Below are positions 12,735 through 24,129 of a stretch of DNA of 64,000 nt, piece by piece. The stretch covers positions 124,001 to 188,000 of the forward strand of contig JAPXFQ010002676.1 in assembly GCA_028564705.1 (NCBI GenBank), read 5' to 3'. The translations under genes were made by a program, and so were the position numbers. The notes under the pieces were generated by a model. The model searched no databases and was not told where the DNA came from. It worked only from the letters and a program-made list of their open reading frames with translations. Numbering within the stretch: the stretch's first letter is position 1; the number at the start of each line of letters is the position of its first letter. Source of the stretch: Apricaphanius iberus. Lineage: Eukaryota; Chordata; Actinopteri; Cyprinodontiformes; Aphaniidae.

Positions 12735-13757
12735 AGAAAATTTTGAAAATTTATTATTTCATAGCATCGATGTGATGCATTTCGAAATGGATTTTTTTGC
12801 CAACCTGGGGAGAGCGTTAAGAGATAGTGGACATTCTCTCTCTTAATTTGTCTACTATTCCATCATGATTGACAGCCAATACAATGTTATGTAATTTAGA
12901 TTTTAATACGTTTCACTGGCAAAGATAACTCACCAACTTCAGGCTGATAAATTGCAGAGGCCCTCTGATGGTGGTCTGCACGGCAACTCTTGTCTGCACA
13001 GTCAGCACCAAGCAAACTGCTTGCAAACCAATCAGGTAACAGTGTTCCATTCGCACTAATATTTCCATGCACTCCCCACACCTGCAAGAAAATTGTTTGA
13101 CCCTGGGAGACTAATTACACAAACATGTTATGTAGTAATATATGCTACACTCTCCAGATACTTTTTTTAAAAAACAAAAAAACACTGATGTTTTTTTGTC
13201 CATCCATTAAATTTAATCCCAATAAAATACATGCAACTTTGAGGTTGTAACATGATAAAATGTTTTTAAAAAGATCAATATCTTTTTCTTTTTTTAGACA
13301 CACACTTACCAGTTGTATTTCCTTTCGGGTTTCAGAACAAACCATGTGATTTTCATTAGCAGATTTATGGAGGAAAAGTGTGACAACAGAGAATAGGACC
13401 AGAGGGGGTTTTCCTCAGACTTTGTCCAATCAGGACACAGGAAACCAAACCCTTCCGTTCAAATACACTAACACAGACTTGTACACACACCCAGCAGGAA
13501 ACCAGCACAATTGAAAGTGTAATTGTCAAAATTTTACCTATGCAAAATCTTTTATGTGTAGCTCCACATGATACTTACAGTTTCTAATCCACATCCTAGA
13601 GAGAAGTTATCAATTTTTTTGCCATGAAAACATGATCCACGAAGTAACACAAAGAGTCATTATTGGAGTTTTTATGAGGTAGAAATGTGCTCTTTAAAAA
13701 AGAGCACATGCATGCTTGGTTTTGATGTGCTTGCTTGTGTAAAAAACCCCACTATTT

Positions 13758-13782
13758 TGTGTGTGTGTGTGTGTGTGTGTGT

Positions 13783-13842
<60 letters not shown>
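13758..13842. repeat. Compound (GT)n(GA)n microsatellite
   Basis: About 33 GT units with one GG interruption near 13783, followed directly by about nine GA units. Cys/Val-rich or Thr/His-rich frames through it are artefacts. Confidence 0.98.
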
Positions 13843-14779
13843 AAGGGAGCATTTAGCTCGCATGTGCGTGTTGAGGGAAATGGGCTAATTTGTCTGTGTA
13901 TGTTCGTATGCGCTGCTGACGCTGCTTTAATGACAAACACATTTTAGGCTGATATTACTTCCACATGCTGTGGAGAAACAAGGGGGAGTCTCAGACAAAA
14001 TAGGAAACATTGCATAGTCACAGAACACTTACTGGTATTAATCGTTGAGTTTAATTTTTATTTCTCAAGATCAATAAAGGACCAAAGCAGGAAAATGTCC
14101 AACGTAATTGTAAGTTTACCTGCTTTGCGGTGTTAAAGGCTAGCCGATACTAATATCCTGATGGTTCATTTAGAAAAAAAATTTTCAATTCTGTTTCGTT
14201 TATTTTTAGACAGTTATGCCCAAAAGAGAAATAAAACTCAATTACAGAAACTTCCGAGATTTGCAGAGTTCCACCACTTGAGAAATGTGCTCTAAGTTGT
14301 GGTTATGGTCTTTACCTCGGAAGACCTCGGTACTGTGACAAATCTGTTGCCTTAATAGTACTGTATGAACTTTTTTTTTTTTACTCAGACACAAACACGA
14401 GCTCAAAAACTGTATCTTGACAAATATTTTAGTGAGTGATTGAGTGATAGATTTTATTTTAAGTAAACAAATAATTATTTGTACAAGAGTTAAAAGAATA
14501 TTTAATGGTACCCATTGGAGACAATAGAATATAATAAAATGCATTCAACAAATAGAGATATTTGAAAACCATGACAAAGACATTCTATATCAATAAGATT
14601 AATTATTCAAAAAATGTGTTGGTCGTTTTGCATATCAAAATTGAAAAGCTGGATTTATTTTTTAGTTATTTTTACAAAATAAAAAAAAATTTCTGTCACA
14701 GTTTATTTAACAAAGCATCAACAAAGCCATCCGTTTAAGGATTAACTAGCAAATAATCGTATGGTCTATACATTTTTTT

Positions 14780-15850
14780 TATTTATTCATTTTTATTGTA
14801 GCTACTTTTTCAATAAGTGATATGGGAAGGGATTTCCATCTTGCCAGATCATCTTCCACTTTTTTGTAAAAGTGGGACGTAGTTTAGCTTTGATAAGTCT
14901 GCCAGTCTTGGTGAGATATGGATACCTAGATATGTAATATTTCCTGACCGGAGTTGCACCGCAACGGGACCCTGAGAAAGAAAAGTGGATTGGAAGGACT
15001 GTAGATTTTAACCAATTTATAGAATAGTCTGAAATTCTTGAATAAGATTGTATCAACTCAATAACCTGAGAGAAAGAAGTTTGTGAATGCTGTAGAAAAA
15101 GTAGTACATCATCTGCATACAGACTACTTTTATGTTCTATTTTGTTGTATTGTATACCTTTAATATTATTATTTTTGCCTGATTGCTGCTGCTAATGGTT
15201 CAATAAAAATAGCAAAGAGGGAGAAAGTGGACATCCTGAAGGTAAATCTCTGAAGGAAAAACCTTGATAATGTTTTATTATTAGTCCTAATACATGCTGT
15301 CGGTGAGCTGTATAATATTTTTAACCATTTTACAAAAGAATTACTGAACCCGAATTTATGTAAGGTTGGAAATTAAAATTCCCAGTTAACTCTATCAAAT
15401 GCTTTTTCTGGATTTAAAGATTAAAGGTTTGGACCTTTTTACAGTAGGAATAATCTATTAATCTACGTGAATTTGTGAAAGAGAGCCTACCTTTTATAAA
15501 ACCTGTTTGATCAGGATGGATTATTAGAGGTGTTATTTTCTCAATCCTTCTTGCCAGAGCTTTGCAAATTATTTTAAGATCAACATTGATGAGAGAAATG
15601 GGACAATAACTGGTAGGAGACATAGGGTCTTTTCCTGGTTTTAATAGAAGATTGATGTAGGCAGAGTTCATGTTTGGTGGTAATTGACCATTTTCATTTG
15701 TTTCCTGTAACATTTTGTAAAATGTTGGTGCCAGAATATTCCAGAATTCTTTATAGAACTCTACTGTAAATCCATCTGGGCCTGGAGCTTTATTATTAGG
15801 CATGGATTGGAGGACCTCCTGGAGATCATACTTTTTTAAAGCCATTTAGA
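14780..15850 (-). mobile_element. L1/Tx1-clade LINE fragment (reverse transcriptase)
   Basis: The minus strand encodes part of a non-LTR reverse transcriptase. The longest open piece (15414-15845, 143 residues) has the L1-type pattern NNKAPGPDGFTVEFYKEFW, then CPISLINVDLKIICKALA, then HPDQTGFIKGR. After a stop the frame continues through motif A (EKAFDRVNW, about 15395), a degraded 'F..SPLS' region, and the catalytic motif C 'LYADDVLLFL' at about 15100-15130. The thumb-proximal part follows (IQSYSRISDYSINWLKST, near 15000-15055), ending with the equivalent of 'LARWKSLPISL' near 14830. Endonuclease, the N-terminal fingers and the 3' end are absent, so it is truncated at both ends. Several stops and frameshifts make it inactive. 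LINE assignment is firm; L1/Tx1 clade likely. Confidence 0.93.
15414..15845 (-). pseudogene. Partial LINE reverse transcriptase frame
   Basis: This is the best preserved open piece of the L1-type LINE: 143 codons covering RT fingers and palm entry, upstream of catalytic motif A. The start at ATG 15845 is only the first methionine after the 5' truncation, not a native start. The stop at 15414 falls just before motif A, which lies downstream in a broken frame. Confidence 0.85.
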
Positions 15851-16077
15851 GAAAAGAAACGGTTCTTGAGGAAGCAATATTGAATCTGAAAATATATATA
15901 ACATTTTGTGTGAATGAAAGTTTTCATCAAAGGAATACTAATAAAGTAATGCCACAAACAACACTTTAGGATTGTTGGTATGGAAAATTGGACTGTCTGA
16001 GTTTTTGGATCATTTGACCTCTGACAATTAATATTTAGCACTATTTCAGAGCAGCTTTTAGCTAAAGGCCTAAATCT

Positions 16078-16637
16078 CTGTATATGATTACATGCACAGC
16101 TAGATCGAGCTTTTTGGAGTAATCAGACAAAGGGCTCCCCCACTGCAGCGATCCAAGTCCCAGTTTACATGTCAGTCAGAAAATCGAATTATTAAATAAA
16201 GTAAGTTCCACTCCTTGATGATAGATGGCGATATGCGCCCCTATGTGTTAGCCTTATAGCTGTTAGCTTCCAGCTGCATTCAGGCAGTAAACTGAGGCTG
16301 GAGGGAATGAAGCAGACGGAGTTAAAGCAGGTATTCACAGTCACAACACATCGCCCCTTTTTAAGCCAAACATGCACTGATTGGCCGCTCACGTTTGTCT
16401 TAGACATTGTCCATATGCCTCTTATAACACTACTGTTGTTTGTGCTGGGTCGCATTTCCGGTGTAATACAGGCTCCCCTAACTTCCCGAGGGGGTGTGGA
16501 GTGGTCCGATTCTCAATCGCATTATCCAGCTAAAGAAGCCAAGCTTCTGAAACTCCAGTTCAGTTCGACTCCAGCTGGACTAAGGTGTATACATGCATTT
16601 TAAAAGCGAATTTTGCTTGCTGCATGTAAACGTACTG
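16078..16637. mobile_element. Inverted-repeat MITE family 'GTTTACATGCA', copy A
   Basis: The left end (CTGTATATGATTACATGC) and right end (GCATGTAAACGTACTG) are imperfect inverted repeats. Internal landmarks shared with the copy at 22699 include AGCTTTTTGGAGTAATC, GTCCCAGTTTACATG, the segment ATAGATGGCGATATG, and AAGCTTCTGAAACTCCAG near the right end. The element is about 560 bp, non-coding, with no internal transposase. The 3-bp flanks (TCT, TGT) do not match well, consistent with age. Superfamily not determined. Confidence 0.85.
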
Positions 16638-16864
16638 TGTGTTTTGAGGGATGTTGGGACTTGCAGGCCACTTGGTAAACAATTGTCACTACTGGCAGAT
16701 AGAAAATGGATGAGTCAGACATAGTGGCTAGTGTTATTTTCTGAGAAAGAGTGACAGTGAGTCATACAGAACTTAAAGAAAAATAGGTTATGATGGATAA
16801 TTGAAATGAATTTATTTTAAAAACAGTTTAGAAGATGTTAATGTGGGAGGGAAGAATGGGTTGA

Positions 16865-17120
16865 TGCAGAATAAATGAATGAAACCAGATAACTTAAAAG
16901 GAATGAAATGAGTCAGGATTGTTTTGTTATCTGAGAAAATGCAGACGATAGTACTCTGAGACATGTGAAGTGGCACACACCTAAAAACTCCCAACCAGTT
17001 CCCGTCCTCTGCGGTAGATATCAGAACAGAATGGGAAAGCAACAAGTTAAAAGACAAGGAGATTAAAAATAAAATGATTTTTTTCTTCTTAAACTCCTTG
17101 AAATGAGACAGAAATGAAGT
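16865..17120. repeat. Local direct duplication, unit 1
   Basis: About 250 bp here align with 19425-19690 in the same orientation, with roughly four of five bases matching by eye. Shared stretches include GTTATCTGAGAAAA, GACATGTGAAGT, CCCAACCAGTTCCC and GTAGATATCAGAACA. No transposon ends were found at the borders. The copies are 2.56 kb apart. It may be an old tandem or segmental duplication, or two members of a dispersed repeat. A 150-codon minus-strand frame over this unit (16812-17264) is a by-product of purine-rich sequence. Confidence 0.8.
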
Positions 17121-18235
17121 AGGCCTACAGAAGAGTATAAGTGTAAGGAGAGGTAGATGAAAGTCCTTAGAATATAATGCATAGAAGTAATGGAGGCCAA
17201 AAAGAATGGTAAGGGAGAGAAAAAGTGAGGAGAAAATAAAGGAGGACAAGGAGGAGGGGTTCATTAAGCTCTAATGACCTGCTGATTGACGAGGGGCCCA
17301 AACAATGACCCCAAATTACTGCAGAGCCTGAGAACCAGTCCTTTGCTCTGCAAGTGTGAGGAGGTGGCATTGCCAAACAAAAATATATCCAAAAGTATCA
17401 ATAATCAAACACCAGTAATCAGGATTAGTTTTATTCTTAAAATAAAAAAGCCTTAATGTTGATGTCAACATATGGCATCAACCAATCACAGTAGATATTT
17501 AGGTACTTCTGAGTTTTATTAAAAAGGGAATTAATCTTTATAAGTCAAAACGTTGATGAGGAAAATTAAACTTTTCGATTGAAACGGTTTTATCCTTTAA
17601 AAAAGAACCATTTCCAAAATGTGTTAGGTAGGTTATTCCCTTGAGTCATTAAAATGCTGTTAGGAAAATGTTTCTGAAAAAGGTTACTGTAAGAAGGAGC
17701 ATAGTCTCTGTAGTGTCATGGTAAACAGATTCAGTTTGACAGAAACTTAATTCATACAGGAAAAAAATGATGTAGGATAAAGCTGATGTTCAACAGCACA
17801 TTTTAAAACATTTTGAATGCTAAATTGTATTGAAAGGGTTGCTAGGTACGCTATCAATGAAAATAATGTGTGTGTTTTATTTCATGAAGAAAACACTTCC
17901 AAGAGGTTCACCAGCAGTAAATATGGGCTGATCATAGAACAACATATATTAATAGCCTCTGGGTTTTTTCTGTTATACCAAATATTATCTTGCTTTGTCC
18001 AAGCCTTATTCTTAGATCCACTAAAGTGTTATTTCTGCTTAATTCCCTCAAAACATGTAGAGTTTGGCCTGTCTAATTCATTACACTGTTTATCTTTAAG
18101 TCAATCTGCAGCAGTTTTGCTTCTATGTTACTAGTGTGCCTGCTGTCTTTTTGACCTAAAGTCATATTAAGGTTATGTTTTGAGGTGAGTCAAAAAGAGT
18201 ACAAACTGCTCAGACATACAATATTTGATGAGCGT
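17121..18235. other. Intergenic DNA, no gene recognised
   Basis: No coding sequence recognised. The stretch 17250-17370 is the least AT-rich part and looks like unique sequence. The 105-codon plus-strand frame at 17817-18134 has no recognisable domain. Confidence 0.4.
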
Positions 18236-19170
18236 GTATGCTATGCAAAGCAATCGGTATTTGTATCTGTATTTGTATTTGTTGAGGTGGGAAAAATATT
18301 TGTATCTGCATTTGTTTTAGAGTAAAATTCAAACTAGGTATAAAAAAAAAAATAAATTACGTCACACTTCTAATTTACGCTATATTTAATTATCCAATAT
18401 AATAATTATGGATGTGCAATATTGGTTGATGTTTTATAAATCCAGCAATGAACTTGTAACGGGAAATATGGCTCTGAAATTGATTTAGTGCTAGTGGGGG
18501 GATTGATGGTTGTGGGGGGGTTGACAGACAGTACCAGGAGAGGATGCTTTAGGTGCACATTATTATGCATAGCAGATGTTGACAGATGTTTAATATCTCT
18601 GCCTCTGCAGGCTGTAAAAGACAGACTGACTTAAACGTACCAAAACAACTCCAGCAAATACATAAGCCTTGTTTTAACCTTTTGAACAGAAAATTAACTC
18701 TGTCAACAGCCTATTGTCTAAATTACCAACCTAACAGAACATCGTAAACAGAGCACGGAGTGGGCAAGAGTGCATCCGACTGCAGAATTTAATATTAATG
18801 CAGCGTTATGGAACAATCTCCCGATCAAACTCCACTTCCCGAAAGTTATAAACGGCCTCCGGAGCCCAGTTAAGATACAAAGATCTATTCAACAAAAATA
18901 GTCATGCAATTAAGTCTTTTTTTCACCCCTCTAAGGTCAGACGCCTTACTCCCCCTCCACCCCCGTCCCCAACTCCTAAACATCACTCCCTTCTCATTCA
19001 GGACGCATGCACTGGAGTCTCATGAGGAAACGCAGCTTTTTTTATAACATTTTTCCTGTTCTGGAATACAAAGATTTTTAAAGTATTGTGCAAAGTAAGT
19101 ATTCGTAAAAAACATGTTATTTGTGCCTTTCTGAATACTGTGTTTGGGTTCTGCTCCACCCCTATTATGC
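18236..19170. mobile_element. Possible degenerate DNA transposon
   Basis: The region starts with a TATTTGTATCTGTATTTG-rich stretch and ends with GAATACTGTGTTTGGGTTCT before a CCACCCCTA motif. I associate these termini with a fish DNA repeat that has a 'gtatttgtat' end. The interior (18720-18900) contains a less AT-rich segment with CpG. No target duplication could be identified and no transposase is readable, so this is weak. Confidence 0.3.
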
Positions 19171-19424
19171 GTTACATTTCAGGAGTGGTATTTTCCTTAT
19201 GAATGAGACATGATCAATTTAATGGTAGGTGCAAAATATGCAAAAACAGTGAGTCCAGTAAAATTATAGTAAACAACACATTTTAGCATTCTTTATTTTT
19301 ACTGACTTTATGTTTTGTTTTTTTTCTTTTTCAGTTGTCTAAATCCAGAAAAACATAACTTGACTAAAAAATACTGAAATTGTTGAAATATCAGAGAATA
19401 CAATACAGAATCAGATCACTGCAA

Positions 19425-19690
19425 AAACAGAATGAAGAAAACCAGATAATTTAAGAAGAATGGAGTCAGTCAGGCTTTTTTGTTATCTGAGAAAACACAG
19501 ATGATTGTACTCCAAGACATGTGAAGTAGCGCAGACCTTAGAGGTCCCAACCAGTTCCCTTCCTCTGCAGTAGATATCAGAACAAGATAAGGAAGCAACA
19601 AGTAAAAAGACAAGGAGAAACAAAGAGAATTTGGAAGAAGAGAATTCATCTGTTAAATTCCTAGAAAGAAGACAGAAAAAAAAATGCAGA
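19425..19690. repeat. Local direct duplication, unit 2
   Basis: Second copy of the 16865-17120 sequence, same orientation. This copy has an insertion-like difference (ACCTTAGAGGTCCC against ACCTAAAAACTCCC) and a longer purine-rich 3' end. It carries no coding signal. Confidence 0.8.
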
Positions 19691-20070
19691 AGACAAATAC
19701 CAAAACTTGTCTATTCTGTTTATTTATATCGTCTGTGATATCCTCTCATTTTCTGCAATTTCTACACTAGAACCCCACTTGCAGTAGAGTTGAATAGTTC
19801 AAGATCGGTTTTAGAAGAAGTAAAAATTTTGCAAATCAAGTTGGATCCCCTTGTAAAAAAAAGGTTAGGGCCTAAATGATGTTGTCCCAACATCTTGCCA
19901 TGCATGGCTGCCTTATTGAGTTTTTCATATCATTTTTGATTCATTTTACTTTAAAGAAATTGTTCCTTGATGTAATATTGTACTTTTTGGGGTTTTTTTT
20001 ATCATAAAGTATATGTACCAAACTTAGGCTGTTTAATCACAAAATTAGGTTTAATATATTTGGTTCCCGA

Positions 20071-20411
20071 GGCTGCACGGTGGTGCAGCAAGAAGGTTGT
20101 GGGTTCGTATCCCGGACCAGGGTCTTCCTGCATGGAGTTCTCCCGTGCATGCGTGGGTTCCCTCCGGGTACTCCAGCTTCCTCCCACAGTCCAAAAACAT
20201 GACTGTCAGGTTAATTGATCTCTCCAAAATTGTCTTTAGGTGGGTGTGTGCGTGCATGGTTTTTTGTCCTGTCTGTCTCTATGTGGCCCTCTGATGGACT
20301 GGCAACCTGTCCAGGGTGTACCCCGCCTCTCGCCCGTTGACAGCTGGAGATAGGCACCAGCCCCCCCTGCGACCCATTAAGGATTAAGCGGTTCAGAAAA
20401 TGGATGGATAG
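20071..20411 (+). mobile_element. V-SINE (DANA/Mermaid-type), internally deleted head
   Basis: A tRNA-derived SINE with box B at 20102-20112 (GGTTCGTATCC, one change from the RNA polymerase III consensus). The conserved central part is present (GCATGGAGTTCTCCCG, CGTGGGTTCCCTCCGGGTAC, CAGTCCAAAAACATG), followed by GACTGGCAACCTGTCCAGGG and a tail ending AAAATGGATGGATAG. The body matches the vertebrate V-SINE group that includes zebrafish DANA and medaka Mermaid. The head reads GCACGGTGGTGCAGCAAGAAGG, so the roughly 26 bases that normally separate GGTGCAG from CAGCAAG, holding box A, are missing. That should abolish internal transcription. Confidence 0.88.
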
Positions 20412-22698
20412 AGGTTTCCTTTATGAGTGCAGAAATAAACTATTACCTACCAGGTTGTATGTTAGACTCAACAGTCGACTACTATATTTTTAATACGTGC
20501 ATAAACAGACAATTCACAATCCATCCCATGTATCCCTGGTAAATATTGTATCCATAAAATGGTGTGACATATTTTTAAGATTAAAACATGCTGAGTTACT
20601 CGGCTTTGTGTCTTTCACAGATCTTAATATCTTATTCCAACTCATCTGGGCCTTTTATCTGACAAGCATTTGGAGGCAGTGAACTACAGAAGCACTGAAA
20701 CATTTGTAACCAAATGAACACCAGATGAAGAGGCTATGAGATACAGTAAAAACATGTGCTCAGATATATAAAGCTGTACACCAGACTTAAGTCTGTGCAA
20801 AGGCTTCATCTGAAGCTGCAACCACTGCTGTGTTTGCTTGTGCACAGTGCTAACAAAGCAGGAGGAGCAGCAATGCTTCTTCATTATCAAGCAGTAAACT
20901 TCAGAAATTTGGTAGGAGACAATTTTTCCCCAATTTTGTTTGTGCATATTTCCAGAGAGTATTCAAAGTTGATTTTGTGTACTTCTTGCTTTTGTAGGGC
21001 TCAAGTATGCTCATCATTTGTTTTTTACTCAGAAAACAATTCACCCCAAAAATGCTTTTTTTTATATTAAAAAACTGGAAAGACAGGCAGAGCTCAAGTG
21101 AAAAGATATTGTGTGGGTATGTGTGTGCTTGCTTTAGATCGTAATTGATATGAGAAATTTGGCCTTAAGCGCAGTGTGACCTCACTCTTTTCCTGATTTC
21201 TCAGCATTCACAGCTTTACACAAGCGTGGATCAGGTTAACAGGAAGGCCAGTGGGCATATGAACACAAGTATACACACACACACACATACACACATAATC
21301 CTCATGATTCCATCACATCTTTCAGCTACTCGAGAAAGCTCCTTTTTCCAAAACTCAGACAAAACCACAGACTAATTTAGGAATACATGTCTGCGGCCGT
21401 TGACACATAAACACGCACACACATTTCCTAGAGTAAAAAAAATATACATGCACAGAACTGCAAAAACACATTCCCCTAAGTGCTGCCTGATAGTATCTTA
21501 AAACAGCTATTACTTGTGGTGTGTGGTGTGGGGATAAGTGCTGAGAAGCGCTGGCTGTTACCTAAAACAAATTTTAGGCAGTGAACACAACATGTAGGAC
21601 TGGAAATGGCTAGGAGAAAAAAAGGATTAGAACCTAACACAAAACAGTAATATAAACTGTGATTTTGACCCATTAATATTTTCCTGTTTTGATAAACCTA
21701 TATATAAGGTACAAATGGTTAACAAGCTAAATTACCAGCACCCGACCACAACCATGCTGATAGAAACGGTTTCCCAGTCCAAGTTCTAACAAGATCACAC
21801 AGTTTAAGCCCACTGACGGCTGACATTGCTGGTTATCATGTAGACCGACTTTTCATCTTGTACTACACTCAAGAAATATCTATTCTCTATTCTATTTTAT
21901 ATGATTACAGATAAACACTCAATATTAACCTTGTGTTACTCATTAAACTAGATGCATAGACAATATTGTGTATACACACTGATAAGGTTAGGAAAACCTA
22001 CATCATGAACCCATGATACAGTAGCTAGTCTTTTTCACTTTGAATAAGTTTTAAGTTTATGCTTCCTGAAATCCATCTACTGGTCTCTGAACTAGAAACA
22101 TTTTTCTCCAATCCTGATGTTTAGCTGTGAGATGTTTGAGGAGTTTCTGGGTATGTACATCTGGTTAAAATCACCTCACAGCATCTCTATATGATCCAGA
22201 TAAACTCAGGACTTTCCATTTCTTAACTTTCAGAAAGTCCTTGGTGGATTTACTGATATTTTTAGGGTCCTTGTCAAGTTGCTGGGTCCACCTCTGCTTT
22301 AGCTTAATATATGTAAGAGATGGTCTCACATTTTCTTCAAGGTCCTTCAAATAAACAATACAGTTCAGGATTCAATTATGCTGAGCTGGCCAGGTCCTGC
22401 TGTGATCCTATGATGAGAATTTATAGTGTGGACTGCTTTTAGCAGTGGACTCCTTTCAGGATATACCTACTTGGACTGCCAAACCAGGGCATGTTGACAG
22501 CTGTTTTGAGTATCCATAGCTTTCATACAGTGAAATGACTGCTTTCAAGTTCTTTTAAGCCCTCTTTTAATCGCTTACTAAACTCACAAGGTGCTACAAT
22601 CTTTCTATTTCTTTGAAGGCCTCAGACAGCTCTTTCTATCTCACCATGGTGAGAAAACTCAGACCAAAGTGAAGATTTGTGTTTTCTCCATTTTAAGT
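20412..22698. other. Intergenic DNA, no gene recognised
   Basis: No gene recognised. An (AC)n-rich stretch lies at 21266-21296. The interval 22040-22580 has the texture of an old transposon (pieces such as TTGCTGGGTCCACCTCTGC and GGCCAGGTCCTGCTG), but I could not assign it. Confidence 0.4.
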
Positions 22699-23234
22699 CA
22701 GTACGTTTACATGCTTATTTACATCAAGCTTTTTGGAGGAATCCGACTAATGGCTTTCCCCCTGTCAACAGACGAGTCCCAGTTTATTCGTCACTCAGAA
22801 AATTGAATTATTAAATGAAGTACGTTTCACCTCCTGACAATAGATGGCTATATGTGCCCCTATGTGTTAGACTTATAGTGGTTAAATTCGAGCTGCACTC
22901 AGGCAGTCCACCATGTCTTAAAACATGCACTGATCGGCCGCTTATGTCTGTCTTAGCCGCCATATTCTTCTTATAAAATTACTTTTGTTGTTGTTGTCCT
23001 AACTTCCCAAAGGGGTACGAGAAGTATGGATTGGGAATGGGGGCTGGGGTGGTTGGTTGGTTGCAGAGAAGTCCGGTTCCCAATCACATTATCTGGGTAG
23101 CTTAGTCAAGCTTCTGAAACTCCAGTTCAGTTTGATTCAAACCGGACTAAGGTGTATACATGCATTTCAGAAGTCTCATTTCAGTCACACTAAGGTAGTA
23201 ATTCGACTTTCTCTTGCCGCATGTAAACCTACTG
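22699..23234. mobile_element. Inverted-repeat MITE family 'GTTTACATGCA', copy B
   Basis: The best preserved copy: left end CAGTACGTTTACATGC, right end GCATGTAAACCTACTG, nearly perfect 16-bp inverted repeats. AGT is found immediately outside both ends (22696-22698 and 23235-23237), compatible with a 3-bp target duplication. The interior shares the copy A landmarks (AGCTTTTTGGAGGAATC, AATTGAATTATTAAATGAAG, GGTGTATACATGCATTT). Non-coding. Flanking 3-bp duplication plus CAGT termini leaves several superfamilies possible. Confidence 0.88.
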
Positions 23235-23444
23235 AGTGTTTGCATGTGGACAAAAATAATCAGTTTTATGTGTGGCAACATCACTGTCTAAGCCAAAAAT
23301 GCTTCCACATCACATGTATGACCTGTGTTGACACTTAGAAACAGCATTTATGCCATAAGAGCTGTTGACATTATTGATTACCAAATGTGTTTAGCTTGCT
23401 TGGTATTACAAGTATGTGTTAGAAAATAGAAAGTTATTGTGAGG

Positions 23445-23870
23445 GGATATAGGGATGTCTATTGGCAAGAATATGGCAATACAATAAGTATCACGACACA
23501 AATGTGACGATACAATATAGTTCAATATATCACGATGCTATGAGTAAGACTATGTATTGCGATTTTTAAAACTGTATTCAACTGTAGAAACAGCATTCTA
23601 CACAGTTCAGCCTGTTTCATCCAGTTTTATTAGTATATCTAGTTGATCAACTGGAACCAAGACAGTGAAAACAGCCTCCAACTACCGGTAGTACTTTTAT
23701 TTTATTACAAAATTCAATACAAATTATTTTAAAAAAACAATACTTTGCTTTTGAAAATTGATACAACATCATTACATAAAATATTAAGACATATTGGCAT
23801 ATCGATATTTTCTTAGATCCTTAGTGGATAGGATTTGGGGGAACTTCTGCCCCCTACAGGTTTGGCATGT
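23445..23870. mobile_element. Possible hAT-like repeat remnant
   Basis: The sequence is rich in ATATCACGAT, GTATTGCGAT and GCATATCGATATTTTC motifs. Such strings are typical of fish repeats whose ends alternate 'cgata' strings. No clean terminal repeats or target duplication were found. The interval after it (23870-24129) holds a T-run at 23919-23936 and nothing else recognised. Confidence 0.3.
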
Positions 23871-24129
23871 CTATGAATGTGCTTAACTATGCACTTATGC
23901 GATAACTATAGACAATGTTTTTTTTTTTTTTTTTTAACGAGGCGGGGAGAATATTATTATTTTATTTTTATTGCCTCAATGTTAAAGTTTATACCGGGCA
24001 AACCTACAAAATGCTTGTTAACGATGTTTATCATGTTCATGATTTGATCCTGATGCATGTAATTTCAGCCATTTTTAGTGGGAATACATGTTAGGGTGTT
24101 ATAAATCATTCCTCGCCTGAAATAGAAAT

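Larger units (their letters stand above)
11631..14779. other. Intergenic DNA, no gene recognised
   Basis: No coding sequence recognised. It contains two adjacent hairpins (12688-12734) and the compound microsatellite at 13758-13842. The 12640-12880 interval looks like part of a dispersed repeat, but I cannot classify it. Confidence 0.45.

Noticed and set aside
13672..13947. Several open frames with Cys/Val or Thr/His runs on both strands
   Set aside because: Produced by the (GT)n(GA)n microsatellite.
16812..17264. 150-codon minus-strand open frame
   Set aside because: Phe/Leu/Ser-rich product of a purine-rich plus strand, no domain and no splice signals; the homologous duplicated unit at 19425 does not keep the frame.
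20071..20411. Possible tRNA gene because of the box B sequence
   Set aside because: It is the tRNA-derived head of a V-SINE, with box A missing and no cloverleaf.
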